Source: Shewanella violacea DSS12
Lineage (GTDB): Bacteria > Pseudomonadota > Gammaproteobacteria > Enterobacterales > Shewanellaceae
DNA length: 64,000 nucleotides
NCBI RefSeq assembly: GCF_000091325.1
Contig: NC_014012.1
Location: 2,400,824 to 2,464,823, forward strand
Direction of reading: 5' to 3'
Shown piece by piece: positions 42,467 through 51,650 of this stretch; position 1 is the stretch's first letter; the number at the start of each line of letters is the position of its first letter. The notes under the pieces are model-generated. The model did not search any database. It was not told the origin of the DNA and saw nothing but the letters and a program-made list of their open reading frames with translations. A program made the position numbers and the translations under genes.

Positions 42467-45400
42467 ATGGAGCTTAGGCGACATGAGGTTAAATTTGGTT
42501 TTTTGCAGGGGCTGTTTTTTGCTAAAACGGCTAGCTTGTGTGAGCAAGGCTTAATCATTGACGGTAAATTGTTCACTTATCCGAGCATAGAGCAAACCGT
42601 TGAGGTGAGGGCGGGTTGGTTTACTCAGACTCTGGTGTGGGGTAACAATAAGTTTATCTTTTTTCGGTTTAGCCAGAGCAAACCTCTGTTTAAATTAGCA
42701 AGATACAATCGACTGGTGTTTTGTAGGCCTGCTTTACTGCAAACATATGATGACTTGCTGGTCGATATTGCCAGCTTCGATAAAGAGTTTGGCCTGCATC
42801 AGCGCTATTTACGCCATTCAGATAGAGCCCGTTTACATCAAGGCTATAGTGGGACCTTGGCAGCGTTTAAACAGACTGTGTATTTCAACAGATTAGGTTT
42901 TGATGTCACCAAGCTCAATTGCCGACTGGCTAAATTTATTAAGCAACCAGAGCAATTTACTCAGAAATACAATCAATGGTGGCAGGATAAGCAATTAGAG
43001 GCTTATCAGACGCTGTTTGATTCGTTAGAAGCGCATCCCTTAACAGATCTGCAGCGCCAAGCGTGTGTTATCGATGAAAACAACACCTTAGTCATTGCCG
43101 GTGCCGGTACAGGTAAAACCAGCACCATGGCGGCTAAAGCTGCGTATCTGGTCAAACAAGGGTTAGCTAAGCCCGATGAGATTTTGATGTTGGCCTATGG
43201 CAAAGATGCCATGGTTGAACTCAAGCAGCGGGTTTACACAATTCCTGGTCTAAACTCGGTTAAAGTGAGTACCTTTCATGGGCTAGGTAAAGAGATTATC
43301 CAATCTTACTTAGACGAGTCTACTCAAGTGTCTGTGCTTGCCAGTGACACTAAAAAGTTTACCCAATTTGTCGATCAACAGCTTGATGCCATAGTCGCCG
43401 ACTCAAAAATGGCCGATCCAGTTGCCGATTATTTTGGGCGTTATCTGTATCCCCAAGTCAATGAACTGGACTTTCAAACTCAGGGCCAATACCGCTCATA
43501 CCTTAAAAACAATGAGATAAGAGCGCTTTCAGGTGACTTGGTGAAGAGCTTTCAAGAGCTCACTATCTGTAATTACCTATTTACTCACGGCATACAATTT
43601 GAGTATGAAGCTAAGTACGCACCTAAAGAGGGTGTTTTAGTGAGTGAGCCGGGAAAAAGTGTATATCAGCCAGATTTTTATATTCCGGCGCTCGATGCTT
43701 ATCTGGAGCATTTTGGCATAGATAAGCAAGGCCCAGCTCCCAAGGGAAGTCGGCCAGATATCGATAAAACTGCTTACAACCTTAGCCGAGAATGGAAAAT
43801 TGATACCCATAAACGCCACAACACCTGTTTATTGCAGACCTTTAGCTGGCAAGCCGACTTGGGTGAGCTGGAGAAGAATTTAGAGGCCCTGTTATGTGAG
43901 CGGTGTGAGCAGCTAGGCCTGGCACAAAACCAAGTATTTAAGCCTATATCGCCTGAAGCCGTGTTTGCTCAGGTCAAAGCTTTGGGCGTTTACCGCAATG
44001 TCAGTCGGTTAATGTCGAGTTTTCTGTCACTTTTTAAAGCTTCTACTTTCTCTTTAGCCGATCTTGAGCAGATTAAGCTGACGCCAGCTAGTACTAATAA
44101 TGCTAAGAGTGATAAAAAAAGTACTATTTATAATCAAGTCAGGTGGAAGGCGTTTCTGCACCTGTTTAGATGGGTGATAACCCAGTATGAGGCGCACCTT
44201 AGATCGCTTAAGACCTTAGATTTTTCAGATATGATCAGTCAAGGGATTGAGATGACTCAAAAGAGTGACTTTCATCAGCGGACCCAAGGTCGATTTCGTT
44301 ATAAATACATCATGGTCGATGAGTTCCAGGATATTTCTGCAGAGCGCGCCAAGTTAGTGACTCAGTTACGGGATTCAAGCCCAGGTTGTGCGCTATTTTG
44401 TGTGGGCGATGACTGGCAGGCGATTTATCGCTTTACCGGCAGCGACCTTAAGTTAACCACCGAATTTGACCGGGTGTTTGGCGCGAGTCGCATTGTCACC
44501 TTAGACAAGACCTTTAGATTTAACGATAGGATAGAGAAGGTCGCATCAAGCTTTATTCAGGCTAACCCGGCGCAGCTTAAGAAAACCCTTACCACGCATA
44601 CCTTAAGTGATAACCCTGAAGTGTGTTTATTGATTAATTCAAAAGAGACTGGGTTAGCGCAAGCGTTCAATAGCATTGTCGAAGCTATTGCTTCTAATCT
44701 GGCTGCGAGTTCTGACTCTGCTGCAAGCTGTACAGACTCTGGTTCAGGTTCTGAAAAAGGAACAGGAAAAGGAACAGAGAAAGACACAAGCTCTACAAGC
44801 GTGATGGTGATCAGTCGTTTTAAATCCTCATTGAAGGATTTAAGTGTTTGGCAGAAGCGTTATTCACAGCTGCAGATCTCAGGTTTTTCCGCCCATGGTT
44901 CAAAAGGCAAGCAGGCCGATTTTGTTATCGTGCTCGATGTGAATGATGACAAGTATGGTTTTCCAAGCAAGATAGCCAGTGATCCCATTTTAGAAGCTCT
45001 GCTACCTAAACTTGATAAGTATGCCTATACCGAAGAGCGCCGCTTGTTCTATGTGGCCTTATCCCGAGCTAAGCAGACGGTTTTTGTTCAAGCTGAATTG
45101 GGTAAAGAGTCTGTTTTTGTCAAAGAGCTGCGTACTTTTAATAACGATGTTCATTGTTATCTCAGCGACCTCGCGCCCCTGTATATTGAGTCTTTGTCTT
45201 GCCCCGAATGTAATGCAGGCAAACTTATTCCCACTCAAGGGCGCTACGGACTCTTTTACGCATGTTCACTGGGCAAACATTATTGCGACACTAAGCTAGA
45301 TGCGTGCACATCCTGTAAAAGCGCCCCTATGCTGCGCAATGAAACTCATCATATTTGTGCATCGGCTGAATGTGACCACCAGCTACAAATTTGCCCAGAG

Positions 45401-45523
45401 TGTGTTTCAGGCAAGCTTATCAAGCGCACCAACAGTAAAAGCGGTAAAGCATTTTTAGCTTGTAGCCTACACAAAATGAAAGATGAGAATAGCTGTCAAT
45501 ATACTAGTAGTTTGGCAGGATAA
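42467..45523 (+). CDS. helicase IV-like UvrD-family DNA helicase with extra nuclease-like and zinc-ribbon domains
   Basis: A 1018-residue superfamily 1 helicase related to HelD but about 330 residues longer. The N-terminal HelD-like region (MELRRHEVKFGF..., VWGNNKFIFFRFS) leads to Walker A GAGTGKT (about 212-218), Walker B IMVDEFQD (about 616-623), GDDWQAIYRFTGSDL and GSKGKQADFVIV. Extra parts: an insertion with YQPDFYIPALDAYLEHFGID (about 397-416), like a restriction-endonuclease-type fold, and C-terminal topoisomerase-like zinc ribbons from about 910 (CPEC, CTSC, CPEC pairs). ATG 42467 follows TGAGG. Probable role: DNA repair or recombination. A low-complexity Ser/Gly/Lys tract lies at about 745-780. 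Confidence 0.88.
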   Translation: MELRRHEVKFGFLQGLFFAKTASLCEQGLIIDGKLFTYPSIEQTVEVRAGWFTQTLVWGNNKFIFFRFSQSKPLFKLARYNRLVFCRPALLQTYDDLLVDIASFDKEFGLHQRYLRHSDRARLHQGYSGTLAAFKQTVYFNRLGFDVTKLNCRLAKFIKQPEQFTQKYNQWWQDKQLEAYQTLFDSLEAHPLTDLQRQACVIDENNTLVIAGAGTGKTSTMAAKAAYLVKQGLAKPDEILMLAYGKDAMVELKQRVYTIPGLNSVKVSTFHGLGKEIIQSYLDESTQVSVLASDTKKFTQFVDQQLDAIVADSKMADPVADYFGRYLYPQVNELDFQTQGQYRSYLKNNEIRALSGDLVKSFQELTICNYLFTHGIQFEYEAKYAPKEGVLVSEPGKSVYQPDFYIPALDAYLEHFGIDKQGPAPKGSRPDIDKTAYNLSREWKIDTHKRHNTCLLQTFSWQADLGELEKNLEALLCERCEQLGLAQNQVFKPISPEAVFAQVKALGVYRNVSRLMSSFLSLFKASTFSLADLEQIKLTPASTNNAKSDKKSTIYNQVRWKAFLHLFRWVITQYEAHLRSLKTLDFSDMISQGIEMTQKSDFHQRTQGRFRYKYIMVDEFQDISAERAKLVTQLRDSSPGCALFCVGDDWQAIYRFTGSDLKLTTEFDRVFGASRIVTLDKTFRFNDRIEKVASSFIQANPAQLKKTLTTHTLSDNPEVCLLINSKETGLAQAFNSIVEAIASNLAASSDSAASCTDSGSGSEKGTGKGTEKDTSSTSVMVISRFKSSLKDLSVWQKRYSQLQISGFSAHGSKGKQADFVIVLDVNDDKYGFPSKIASDPILEALLPKLDKYAYTEERRLFYVALSRAKQTVFVQAELGKESVFVKELRTFNNDVHCYLSDLAPLYIESLSCPECNAGKLIPTQGRYGLFYACSLGKHYCDTKLDACTSCKSAPMLRNETHHICASAECDHQLQICPECVSGKLIKRTNSKSGKAFLACSLHKMKDENSCQYTSSLAG

Positions 45524-45530
45524 ACCTAAG

Positions 45531-45553
45531 ACAGCCCTCATTATGTGGGCTGT
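45531..45553 (+). terminator. weak hairpin after the helicase gene
   Basis: ACAGCCC and GGGCTGT form a 7-bp stem with a 9-base loop, starting seven bases after the stop. Only AAAAC follows, so termination here is uncertain. Confidence 0.4.
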
Positions 45554-45581
45554 AAAACCTAAGGCTGCACTACACCTAGCT

Positions 45582-45936
45582 CGTCATTCCGGTGTTATTT
45601 TGCCTGGAATCCACTCTTCGAATCAAGAGAAAAAGCTGGATACCGGAACCAGTCCGGTATGACCATTTATTATGGCGTTCAGATGACATTTGATAACCAG
45701 TAGTACATAGACGAGAGACGACATCTACACCGACTTCGTCTTTCCGGCATGCTTGTTGGCCGGAATCCACTCTTTAGAACTTAAAGACAACAGCTGGATA
45801 CCGGAACCAGTCCGGCATGAAATATATGTAGACGAGTGTCCTTGATAGCTCCGAGGAAACATAGAGGTGTCGATGACATTTTCCTCTATTTCGTCTTTCC
45901 GGCATGCTTGTTGGCCGGAATCTAGCTTTTGAATCA
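45582..45936 (+). repeat. three family A repeats
   Basis: A units at 45582-45663 (diverged, CGTCATTCCGG), 45737-45820, and a half unit at 45892-45936. The first two have TACCGGAACCAGTCCGG as right hairpin, unlike the more common TCCCGGAACAAGTCC. All are in right-hand orientation. Confidence 0.87.
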
Positions 45937-46037
45937 AGATATAAGCTGAGAGTTGATACAGCTAAAATCTAGAGCCTGGTATGACTTAAATCTAGAGTTG
46001 GTATCGCTAAAATTAGCGCCAGATATGACTTAAATGA

Positions 46038-46066
46038 CGAGCTAGACCCCGAAGAGGTCTAGCTCG
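46038..46066. repeat. 11-bp perfect palindrome
   Basis: CGAGCTAGACC and its exact complement flank a 7-base loop (CCGAAGA). There is no T-run. It is unrelated to the A or B repeats. It lies about 140 bp past the end of the protease gene (reading minus), so a terminator or a protein site is possible. Confidence 0.6.
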
Positions 46067-46100
46067 ACAATTGCTCTCAGTTTTGCTGCTAATTTTAAAT

Positions 46101-46152
46101 ACTAATACTAATACTAATACTAATACTAATACTAATGCTAGTACTAATACTT
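46101..46152. repeat. ACTAAT hexanucleotide microsatellite
   Basis: ACTAAT/TACTAA units repeat about eight times with two substitutions, 60-110 bp beyond the stop codon of the metalloprotease gene. Length is likely to vary between isolates. Confidence 0.85.
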
Positions 46153-46208
46153 AATAGCTACGCTCAATACTAATTATAAATATTTATGCTCAATACTTAT
46201 GCCTAGTG

Positions 46209-48779
46209 CTAGGGGTTAACTTGCAATGTGAGTGTTAGGCCTGCAACTGCTTGGTAACCATAAATGTCGATATACCAAGTACCTTCTGCCGGTGCGGTAA
46301 AACTACAGCTTTCAGTGTTACCATTTTTGTAAGGGCGACAATCATAAAGGCTAGTTGTTGATTGAGCGCCTTGGCGAATATACAAGTCTGCATCACCACT
46401 GCCACCAGAAATACTGATCGTCATATCAGCATAACCTGCGGGTAATACTTGCGTATAGCGCTGCCATTGGCCTTGGGCGATAGAGATATTGTTCAGGGTA
46501 TCATTGATTGGATCTAGGCCACCCGGTGAACCACCTTCAGTATAGCTTCCTGTTAATGTGAGTCCTGAAAATGCAGAGTAGGCTTTCAAACGGACATAAT
46601 AAGTACCGCCAGCTGCCGTCACATTACATGATTCATTATTACCATCTTTATAAGGACGACAATCATAGCTAGAGTCGGTTGGTATTGCGCCAAACTTCAC
46701 ATACATGTCAGCATCACCAGTGCCGCCGTTCGCCACAAAGTTAATACCTGTCGCACCAGCGGGGACTTCCATGGTAAATACAATATCAGTGCCTGTTGCC
46801 GCGCTGACATTAGTTATAGCGACGCCATTGCTAAGCACGTTATCACTTGGTGGGGTAGGTGGTGTGGTACCGCCACTGGTGTAACTCGCGGTTAAACTGA
46901 CACCGCTAATAGCACTCCATGCCTCAACCATCACATGGTAAGTACCGGCTTGGGCAGTAGCAATATCACATGTTTCTGTATTACCGCTAGATGCACTTTT
47001 ACAATCTTGAATATCTAAACTTGGTTTTGCGCCAAATTTCACATACAGATCGGCATCGCCAGAGCCACCAGACGTATTGAAACTTAAGCCTGTGGAATTG
47101 GCAGGAACTTCTAAGGTATAAAACAATTGCTGTTTAGCGGCAGCTTCAATGCCCGTTTTAGCAATACCATTTTGCAGCTCGCCTCCCACTGGAGGTGGAG
47201 TCGGTGTACCGCCATCAGGACAGGTACCGACACCAACAGCGCACCATGCTGTTTCTACCGCTGTTTTTTCGCTGGCACCGTATAAATCTTGGGCCGCCTG
47301 TGCGGTTGCTGTTCTGGCACCTGAAAAATTAGTATTTTGGCTCATGTAAGTGGTCAGTGCGCGGTAAAATATTTTTTCCGCTTTAGCCATACCTATACTC
47401 GGGACTTGCGCCGTGGATTTATTGCGCGGATGAGTTCCGCCATCCACGAGTAATACGTAGGCTAAGTTGGCAATGCCTGAGTTGCCATGTACGCCACCAT
47501 TATCATTTTGATTATTGGGGTTATTTACAAAAGGAATGCGATCTGGCCACCAATCTTTGGAGTAACCATCTTGGGTTGGGTTATTCATATAGCGAAAAGC
47601 TTTACCCGGTTGATTGTTATAGAGTTCATCTCCTAATAACCAGGTAGAAGTGGTGATACCATTTTTATAGGCTTCAGCCGAAAGACCTAAAATATCAGAC
47701 CAGGCTTCATTAAGCGCACCAGATGCATTGGCATAAACCAGATTGGCGCTATTACCCGTCACACCGTGTGTTAATTCGTGTCCAATAATATCAAAATCTG
47801 CAGTGAAGTCGTTCATACCCTCTGAAGCTTCACCATACATCATTTGACTGCCAGTCCAATAAGCATTGGCAACGCCCATATCAACACTGGAAATCATCGC
47901 CATACCATTATTATCTAGACTGTCACGGCCAAACTTACTTTGATAGTAGTCATACACTTTCGATGCACCATCATGAGCCCGCTGAGCGGCAGCATTACCG
48001 CCACAGTTTTGATTGTCGGTACACAATAATGTACCAGGGGCTGAGTTTGCAGAGCCACCATTTAAGGTATGAGTACGCCATGATTTTGCTGAATGAACCT
48101 GTGGCTCGCGGGTTAATACTTCGAATGAGTTAGCATCAAAATAAATAAAGTCTCGACCAAAATCTTCATTATTATAATCCCAAGAAACCTCTAAGCGATA
48201 AGCCAGCTTGGTTTCTTCACTCAAAGGTAAATAAATATAAACTAACTCGGGCGTGTCAGCAGTATTACCAATCAGTTTTGCAGCAGCCAGTGCTTTTTTA
48301 GCTCCACCTTTACGACTGTTTCCATTCATAACCGAAGCCATGCTTGCATTATCAAGATGGGCTAAACGTCCAGTCAATCCATAAATGCTACTGCTTGCGT
48401 TACCATTATTTAATACGCCCACACTAGGGTTAGCATGAATAATCATGCTGGTGCCATAAACCTTAATACCATTAATCGTCTGATTAAAATGCGTATGACT
48501 CTTACCAAGCTCATCAATCCATTGACGACGAATATTAAAGTTCTCATTTCCTTGGGCGCCGAATTCATTTTGACTGGCAATAATGTCTTTTAATGCCTGT
48601 GCCGCTGAGTTAGCTGTCATGTTACCAAGATTACCAGTAACAAAAGATGGAGCGCCGCTTTCTGTTTGGTTTTTGATATTCATCGACATTACTGTGGTTG
48701 CTGATGCGCTCATGGATGAGGCAACCAGTGTTGCTCCAATCATTAACGACAAGCTAGTAATTTTATTATTTTTATACAT
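46209..48779 (-). CDS. secreted M4 metalloprotease (vibriolysin-like) with three PPC domains
   Basis: An 856-residue extracellular zinc protease. Order: signal peptide 1 to about 27 (ending SMSASA), FTP/PepSY propeptide to about 205, thermolysin-type catalytic domain (about 210-525) with HELTH at 334-338 and the third ligand Glu358 in GALNEAWSD, the conserved DNGGVHGNSGIANLAYVL, then three bacterial pre-peptidase C-terminal (PPC) domains (about 545-630, 650-735 and 757-855), each with GDADLYV-type and CRPYK- or CKSAS-type segments. The PPC domains are usually trimmed off on secretion. The type II pathway is likely. The PPC sequences closely resemble that in the subtilase at 62312. Length is longer than simple vibriolysins because of the third PPC. 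Confidence 0.94.
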   Translation of the reverse strand: MYKNNKITSLSLMIGATLVASSMSASATTVMSMNIKNQTESGAPSFVTGNLGNMTANSAAQALKDIIASQNEFGAQGNENFNIRRQWIDELGKSHTHFNQTINGIKVYGTSMIIHANPSVGVLNNGNASSSIYGLTGRLAHLDNASMASVMNGNSRKGGAKKALAAAKLIGNTADTPELVYIYLPLSEETKLAYRLEVSWDYNNEDFGRDFIYFDANSFEVLTREPQVHSAKSWRTHTLNGGSANSAPGTLLCTDNQNCGGNAAAQRAHDGASKVYDYYQSKFGRDSLDNNGMAMISSVDMGVANAYWTGSQMMYGEASEGMNDFTADFDIIGHELTHGVTGNSANLVYANASGALNEAWSDILGLSAEAYKNGITTSTWLLGDELYNNQPGKAFRYMNNPTQDGYSKDWWPDRIPFVNNPNNQNDNGGVHGNSGIANLAYVLLVDGGTHPRNKSTAQVPSIGMAKAEKIFYRALTTYMSQNTNFSGARTATAQAAQDLYGASEKTAVETAWCAVGVGTCPDGGTPTPPPVGGELQNGIAKTGIEAAAKQQLFYTLEVPANSTGLSFNTSGGSGDADLYVKFGAKPSLDIQDCKSASSGNTETCDIATAQAGTYHVMVEAWSAISGVSLTASYTSGGTTPPTPPSDNVLSNGVAITNVSAATGTDIVFTMEVPAGATGINFVANGGTGDADMYVKFGAIPTDSSYDCRPYKDGNNESCNVTAAGGTYYVRLKAYSAFSGLTLTGSYTEGGSPGGLDPINDTLNNISIAQGQWQRYTQVLPAGYADMTISISGGSGDADLYIRQGAQSTTSLYDCRPYKNGNTESCSFTAPAEGTWYIDIYGYQAVAGLTLTLQVNP

Positions 48780-49231
48780 GTGTTACTCCTGTAAATTAAA
48801 GGACCATTGAAAAGGGTTAATTCCAACGACATTTTATTTATTAAAATAATTATTTACTTCGAGGTTTTAAAATCAGTATTTTCTGACTTTTTTCAACCTA
48901 ACACCAATCAATCTAGATCAACAAAGATCCAACATAAAATTAACAAGTCGATTTAATCAATAAATGTAGCGAAATGTTTCCATAACCATTGAGTTGATAT
49001 GATTAAGTAATAAAATCCTTATTTATCAAAAGAAAGCAGGTTAAATATAATATTGTATATTAAATGCAGATGTGTGAATGGATGTACACTTACTCAAAAA
49101 ATGAATAATATTTTATAAAAGTGGCAAACAGAATTAATATCAAGATGTAATAATTGATATTAATTCAATGAACTTTTTAAGCAGGATTAAGGTCAACTTA
49201 TGTCTGCATAATATATTTGTAAGTAAAACAG
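48780..49231. other. A/T-rich gap upstream of the M4 protease gene
   Basis: A 450-bp A/T-rich space with no ORF and no A/B repeat. It should contain the promoter of the metalloprotease gene; the start codon is preceded (minus strand) by AGGAGTAACAC. I see no clear operator. Confidence 0.5.
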
Positions 49232-49582
49232 CTATTGAGTTTTAAACTGTTTTTCGTCAAGGTTTTCCAACTCTACAAACCTCACCTTAATATTGCTGTT
49301 ATGACTTGGTTGTTCCCCATTAACCAAGGCTATAATGGTTTCTGATAAAGCATTAGCACTTTTTGAGGTGACCACTAAAGACACCAATTTTCGCCATTGG
49401 CATCCTGTGAAACCGCAGCTACCACCTAACTTCATTTGATGAAAATCAATCCAATACTGATCCCTAGGCTTATCGGATAAAAATTCAATTATTTTTGGGT
49501 GTTTTTTTACGGCATCAATGGCAATATCTTCTGAAAATACTGTACTAGAGAATAAACACAGCAAGATAATAATAAATTTCAT
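49232..49582 (-). CDS. small exported hypothetical protein
   Basis: A 116-residue protein with a signal peptide (MKFIIILLCLFSSTVFS, cleavage expected before EDIA). ATG 49582 is preferred to the upstream TTG 49597 because the signal sequence begins there. The mature part has QMKLGGSCGFTGCQW, in which two Cys could form a disulfide. I do not recognise a family, though periplasmic localisation is likely. It stands alone; the gap to the next repeat has no further gene. Confidence 0.65.
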   Translation of the reverse strand: MKFIIILLCLFSSTVFSEDIAIDAVKKHPKIIEFLSDKPRDQYWIDFHQMKLGGSCGFTGCQWRKLVSLVVTSKSANALSETIIALVNGEQPSHNSNIKVRFVELENLDEKQFKTQ

Positions 49583-49814
49583 TTTAGTTCTACTCAATTA
49601 AGCTGTTATTCATTAGAACACCATATAAACATTTGGCGAACAAATCTAGCTTGAAGCCTTTTATTCTAATTTAGCTTAATAGAATTCAACTAAATTTGAA
49701 GCAGCTTAACCAGCAGCTAACTTTAGCCGAAGTGAATCTTTGCTCTGAAATGGTGAATGATAAATGAATTATTAATCTAGATTTGTTTATAAGCTAATGT
49801 TTCGCATTTAAAGA

Positions 49815-49994
49815 ATACAGCTGGATCCCGGAACAAGCCCGGGATGACAAGAAAACGAGAAGGCGAGAAGGCGAGAAGAGAATGCTGGTTGGCCACGTCG
49901 ACACCTACCTCGTCGCTCCGGCATGCTCATTGGCCAGAATCCATTTTTATGAATAGACTTCAAAATCGGGGTCCCGGAACAAGTCCGGGAAGAC
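49815..49994 (+). repeat. A half-unit and A unit
   Basis: A right half-unit (CTGGATCCCGGAACAAGCCC, 49819-49849) followed by GGCGAGAA repeats (49859-49878) and a full A unit at 49911-49994 with mutated left hairpin (CGTCGCTCCGG). Right-hand orientation. The 366 bp that follow (49995-50360) show no gene. Confidence 0.85.
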
Positions 49995-50360
49995 ATTGCG
50001 TCTAGCCATAGGTGATGGCTAGGCTGAGTGATTAGTCATTATTCGCGAACAGAAAATTTATGCTCGAGCCTGAGTTGATATTGATATTGAAGCTGTTCAA
50101 TAATCTAAGTCTAAATAGATATTCGTTTAAGAGGGGAAATCAAAATTTCTATCCGACTGCTCAAGCAACTATAGGAGTGACTACAGGATAATCGAAAGTA
50201 TAAAAGGTTTACCTTCCTCGGCAGAAAGCAGAATATGCCAATAATGAATAGCTAACATGGTCTGCCATGTTTTTGTTAATGAAAGGTTAACTCGCGTTAC
50301 TGGTGTGGTAAGGTCCTAGTATACATGAACTTACTATGGCAGAGGATAAATTACCAAGTG

Positions 50361-51377
50361 ATGAATTATCGACGATTAGCTATTTTTGTAGCCTTATGTC
50401 TTCCCTTTAAGGGATTCGCGGCGGGGATTAATTGTGAAAAGTCAGTCACTGAGATTGAAAAATTAATTTGTGCAGATCAAGAATTGTTGCTTCAAGACGA
50501 TCGTTTGGATGTTATCTACTGGACGCTTCAAGAGGATAATCCCAACTTTAATTTTTATCGGACAAGGTTGCGTCAAGAGCAGCGTGAGTGGCTAAAAACT
50601 CGTGATCTTGAATGTAAAAGTTTAGATAAAGTAAAATTGAAGTATTGCTTAGAAGAGCAATATCAACAGCGTATTACAGTACTTTCAAGCCTACTAGATG
50701 CTCCCATTTATATTAAATCTAATGATGGCAACTATGACATCCCTTTTACTGCATCAATTTATACAGATAGCGATGGGGTATGCCACAACAACAAGCTGCT
50801 TCAAAGAAAGTCGCTCAATCGGTTACTGAATTTCGACCCTGAATCCATGGAATTAATGGTTAAATATAAGAAACCATCACCAAATTCTGTGGCCGATGAG
50901 TGCCCAACTCCTACTTTTGAAACAACTAACATTACCTATACAGAATCGATGAACTACGTCAGTGATAATCTAGTTTCACTTGAGCTGTACAGTATAGCGA
51001 ACTCAGGTGGATCACACCCTGATTTTGACAGGACTCTGTTGAGTCTTGATAGAGCAAAACATTCTCTGATTTCTTGGAATGACATGTTTGGTGAAAATAC
51101 TTCATTTGAAGAGTATGTCTATCAACGCGTTTATGATGAAATTGCCGATCAGGAATATAGCTATGGCGCTATCGAACAATTTAAAGACTTGGGTTATTTC
51201 AATATTAGACAGAATGGACTGTTTATCCAATATGATAACTATGACATCGGCACCTATTCACATGGTGAACCGTCACTAACCATTCCATTGAAAATACTAA
51301 AAAAATACATGAACAGGAAAAAGTATCAGTATTATTTTGGTGAAAGCCAATCAAGCAAAATGGCAATAAAACACTAA
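50361..51377 (+). CDS. LprI-like (DUF1311) exported protein with a DUF3298-like C-terminus
   Basis: A 338-residue protein. ATG 50361 is chosen because it starts a good signal peptide (MNYRRLAIFVALCLPFKGFA); the longer frame from 50325 would bury it. The N-terminal domain is LprI-like: INCEKSVTEIEKLICAD, LDVIYWTL, RQEQREWLKTRDLEC and LKYCLEEQYQQRI, with paired Cys. The C-terminal half resembles DUF3298: LYSIANSGGSHPDFDRTLLSLD and ISWNDMF. Such proteins are periplasmic; LprI-like members can inhibit lysozyme, while DUF3298 occurs in RsiV-type sensors that bind lysozyme. A lysozyme-related role is inference. Confidence 0.78.
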   Translation: MNYRRLAIFVALCLPFKGFAAGINCEKSVTEIEKLICADQELLLQDDRLDVIYWTLQEDNPNFNFYRTRLRQEQREWLKTRDLECKSLDKVKLKYCLEEQYQQRITVLSSLLDAPIYIKSNDGNYDIPFTASIYTDSDGVCHNNKLLQRKSLNRLLNFDPESMELMVKYKKPSPNSVADECPTPTFETTNITYTESMNYVSDNLVSLELYSIANSGGSHPDFDRTLLSLDRAKHSLISWNDMFGENTSFEEYVYQRVYDEIADQEYSYGAIEQFKDLGYFNIRQNGLFIQYDNYDIGTYSHGEPSLTIPLKILKKYMNRKKYQYYFGESQSSKMAIKH

Positions 51378-51406
51378 GGGAAGGCTAGTGATGTGTACTT
51401 CTCCCT

Positions 51407-51640
51407 CGTCATTCCGATCTTGGGTAAGTCAGAATCAATTTTTCGAATGAAGATCAAAAACTGATAATGGATCCTACCTCGTCATTCCGGCATGCTCGTT
51501 TGCCGGAATCCATTGTTTAGCACTTAAAGACAACAGCGTCATCCCGGAACAAGTCCGGGATGACGCATGAAAAAGCAATGTCTAAGTATCACTGCCCCCT
51601 GGCGGTCAGAGACATATGTCCATGACGGTCAAATAGATAA
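51407..51640 (+). repeat. A repeats, one degenerate, with a B fragment
   Basis: A decayed half-unit at 51407-51455, a near-complete A unit at 51480-51564 in which the right half starts GTCATCCCGGAACAAG, and a B fragment with CCTGGCGGTCAGA (about 51570-51625). Right-hand orientation. Confidence 0.8.
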
Positions 51641-51650
51641 TTACTGATAA

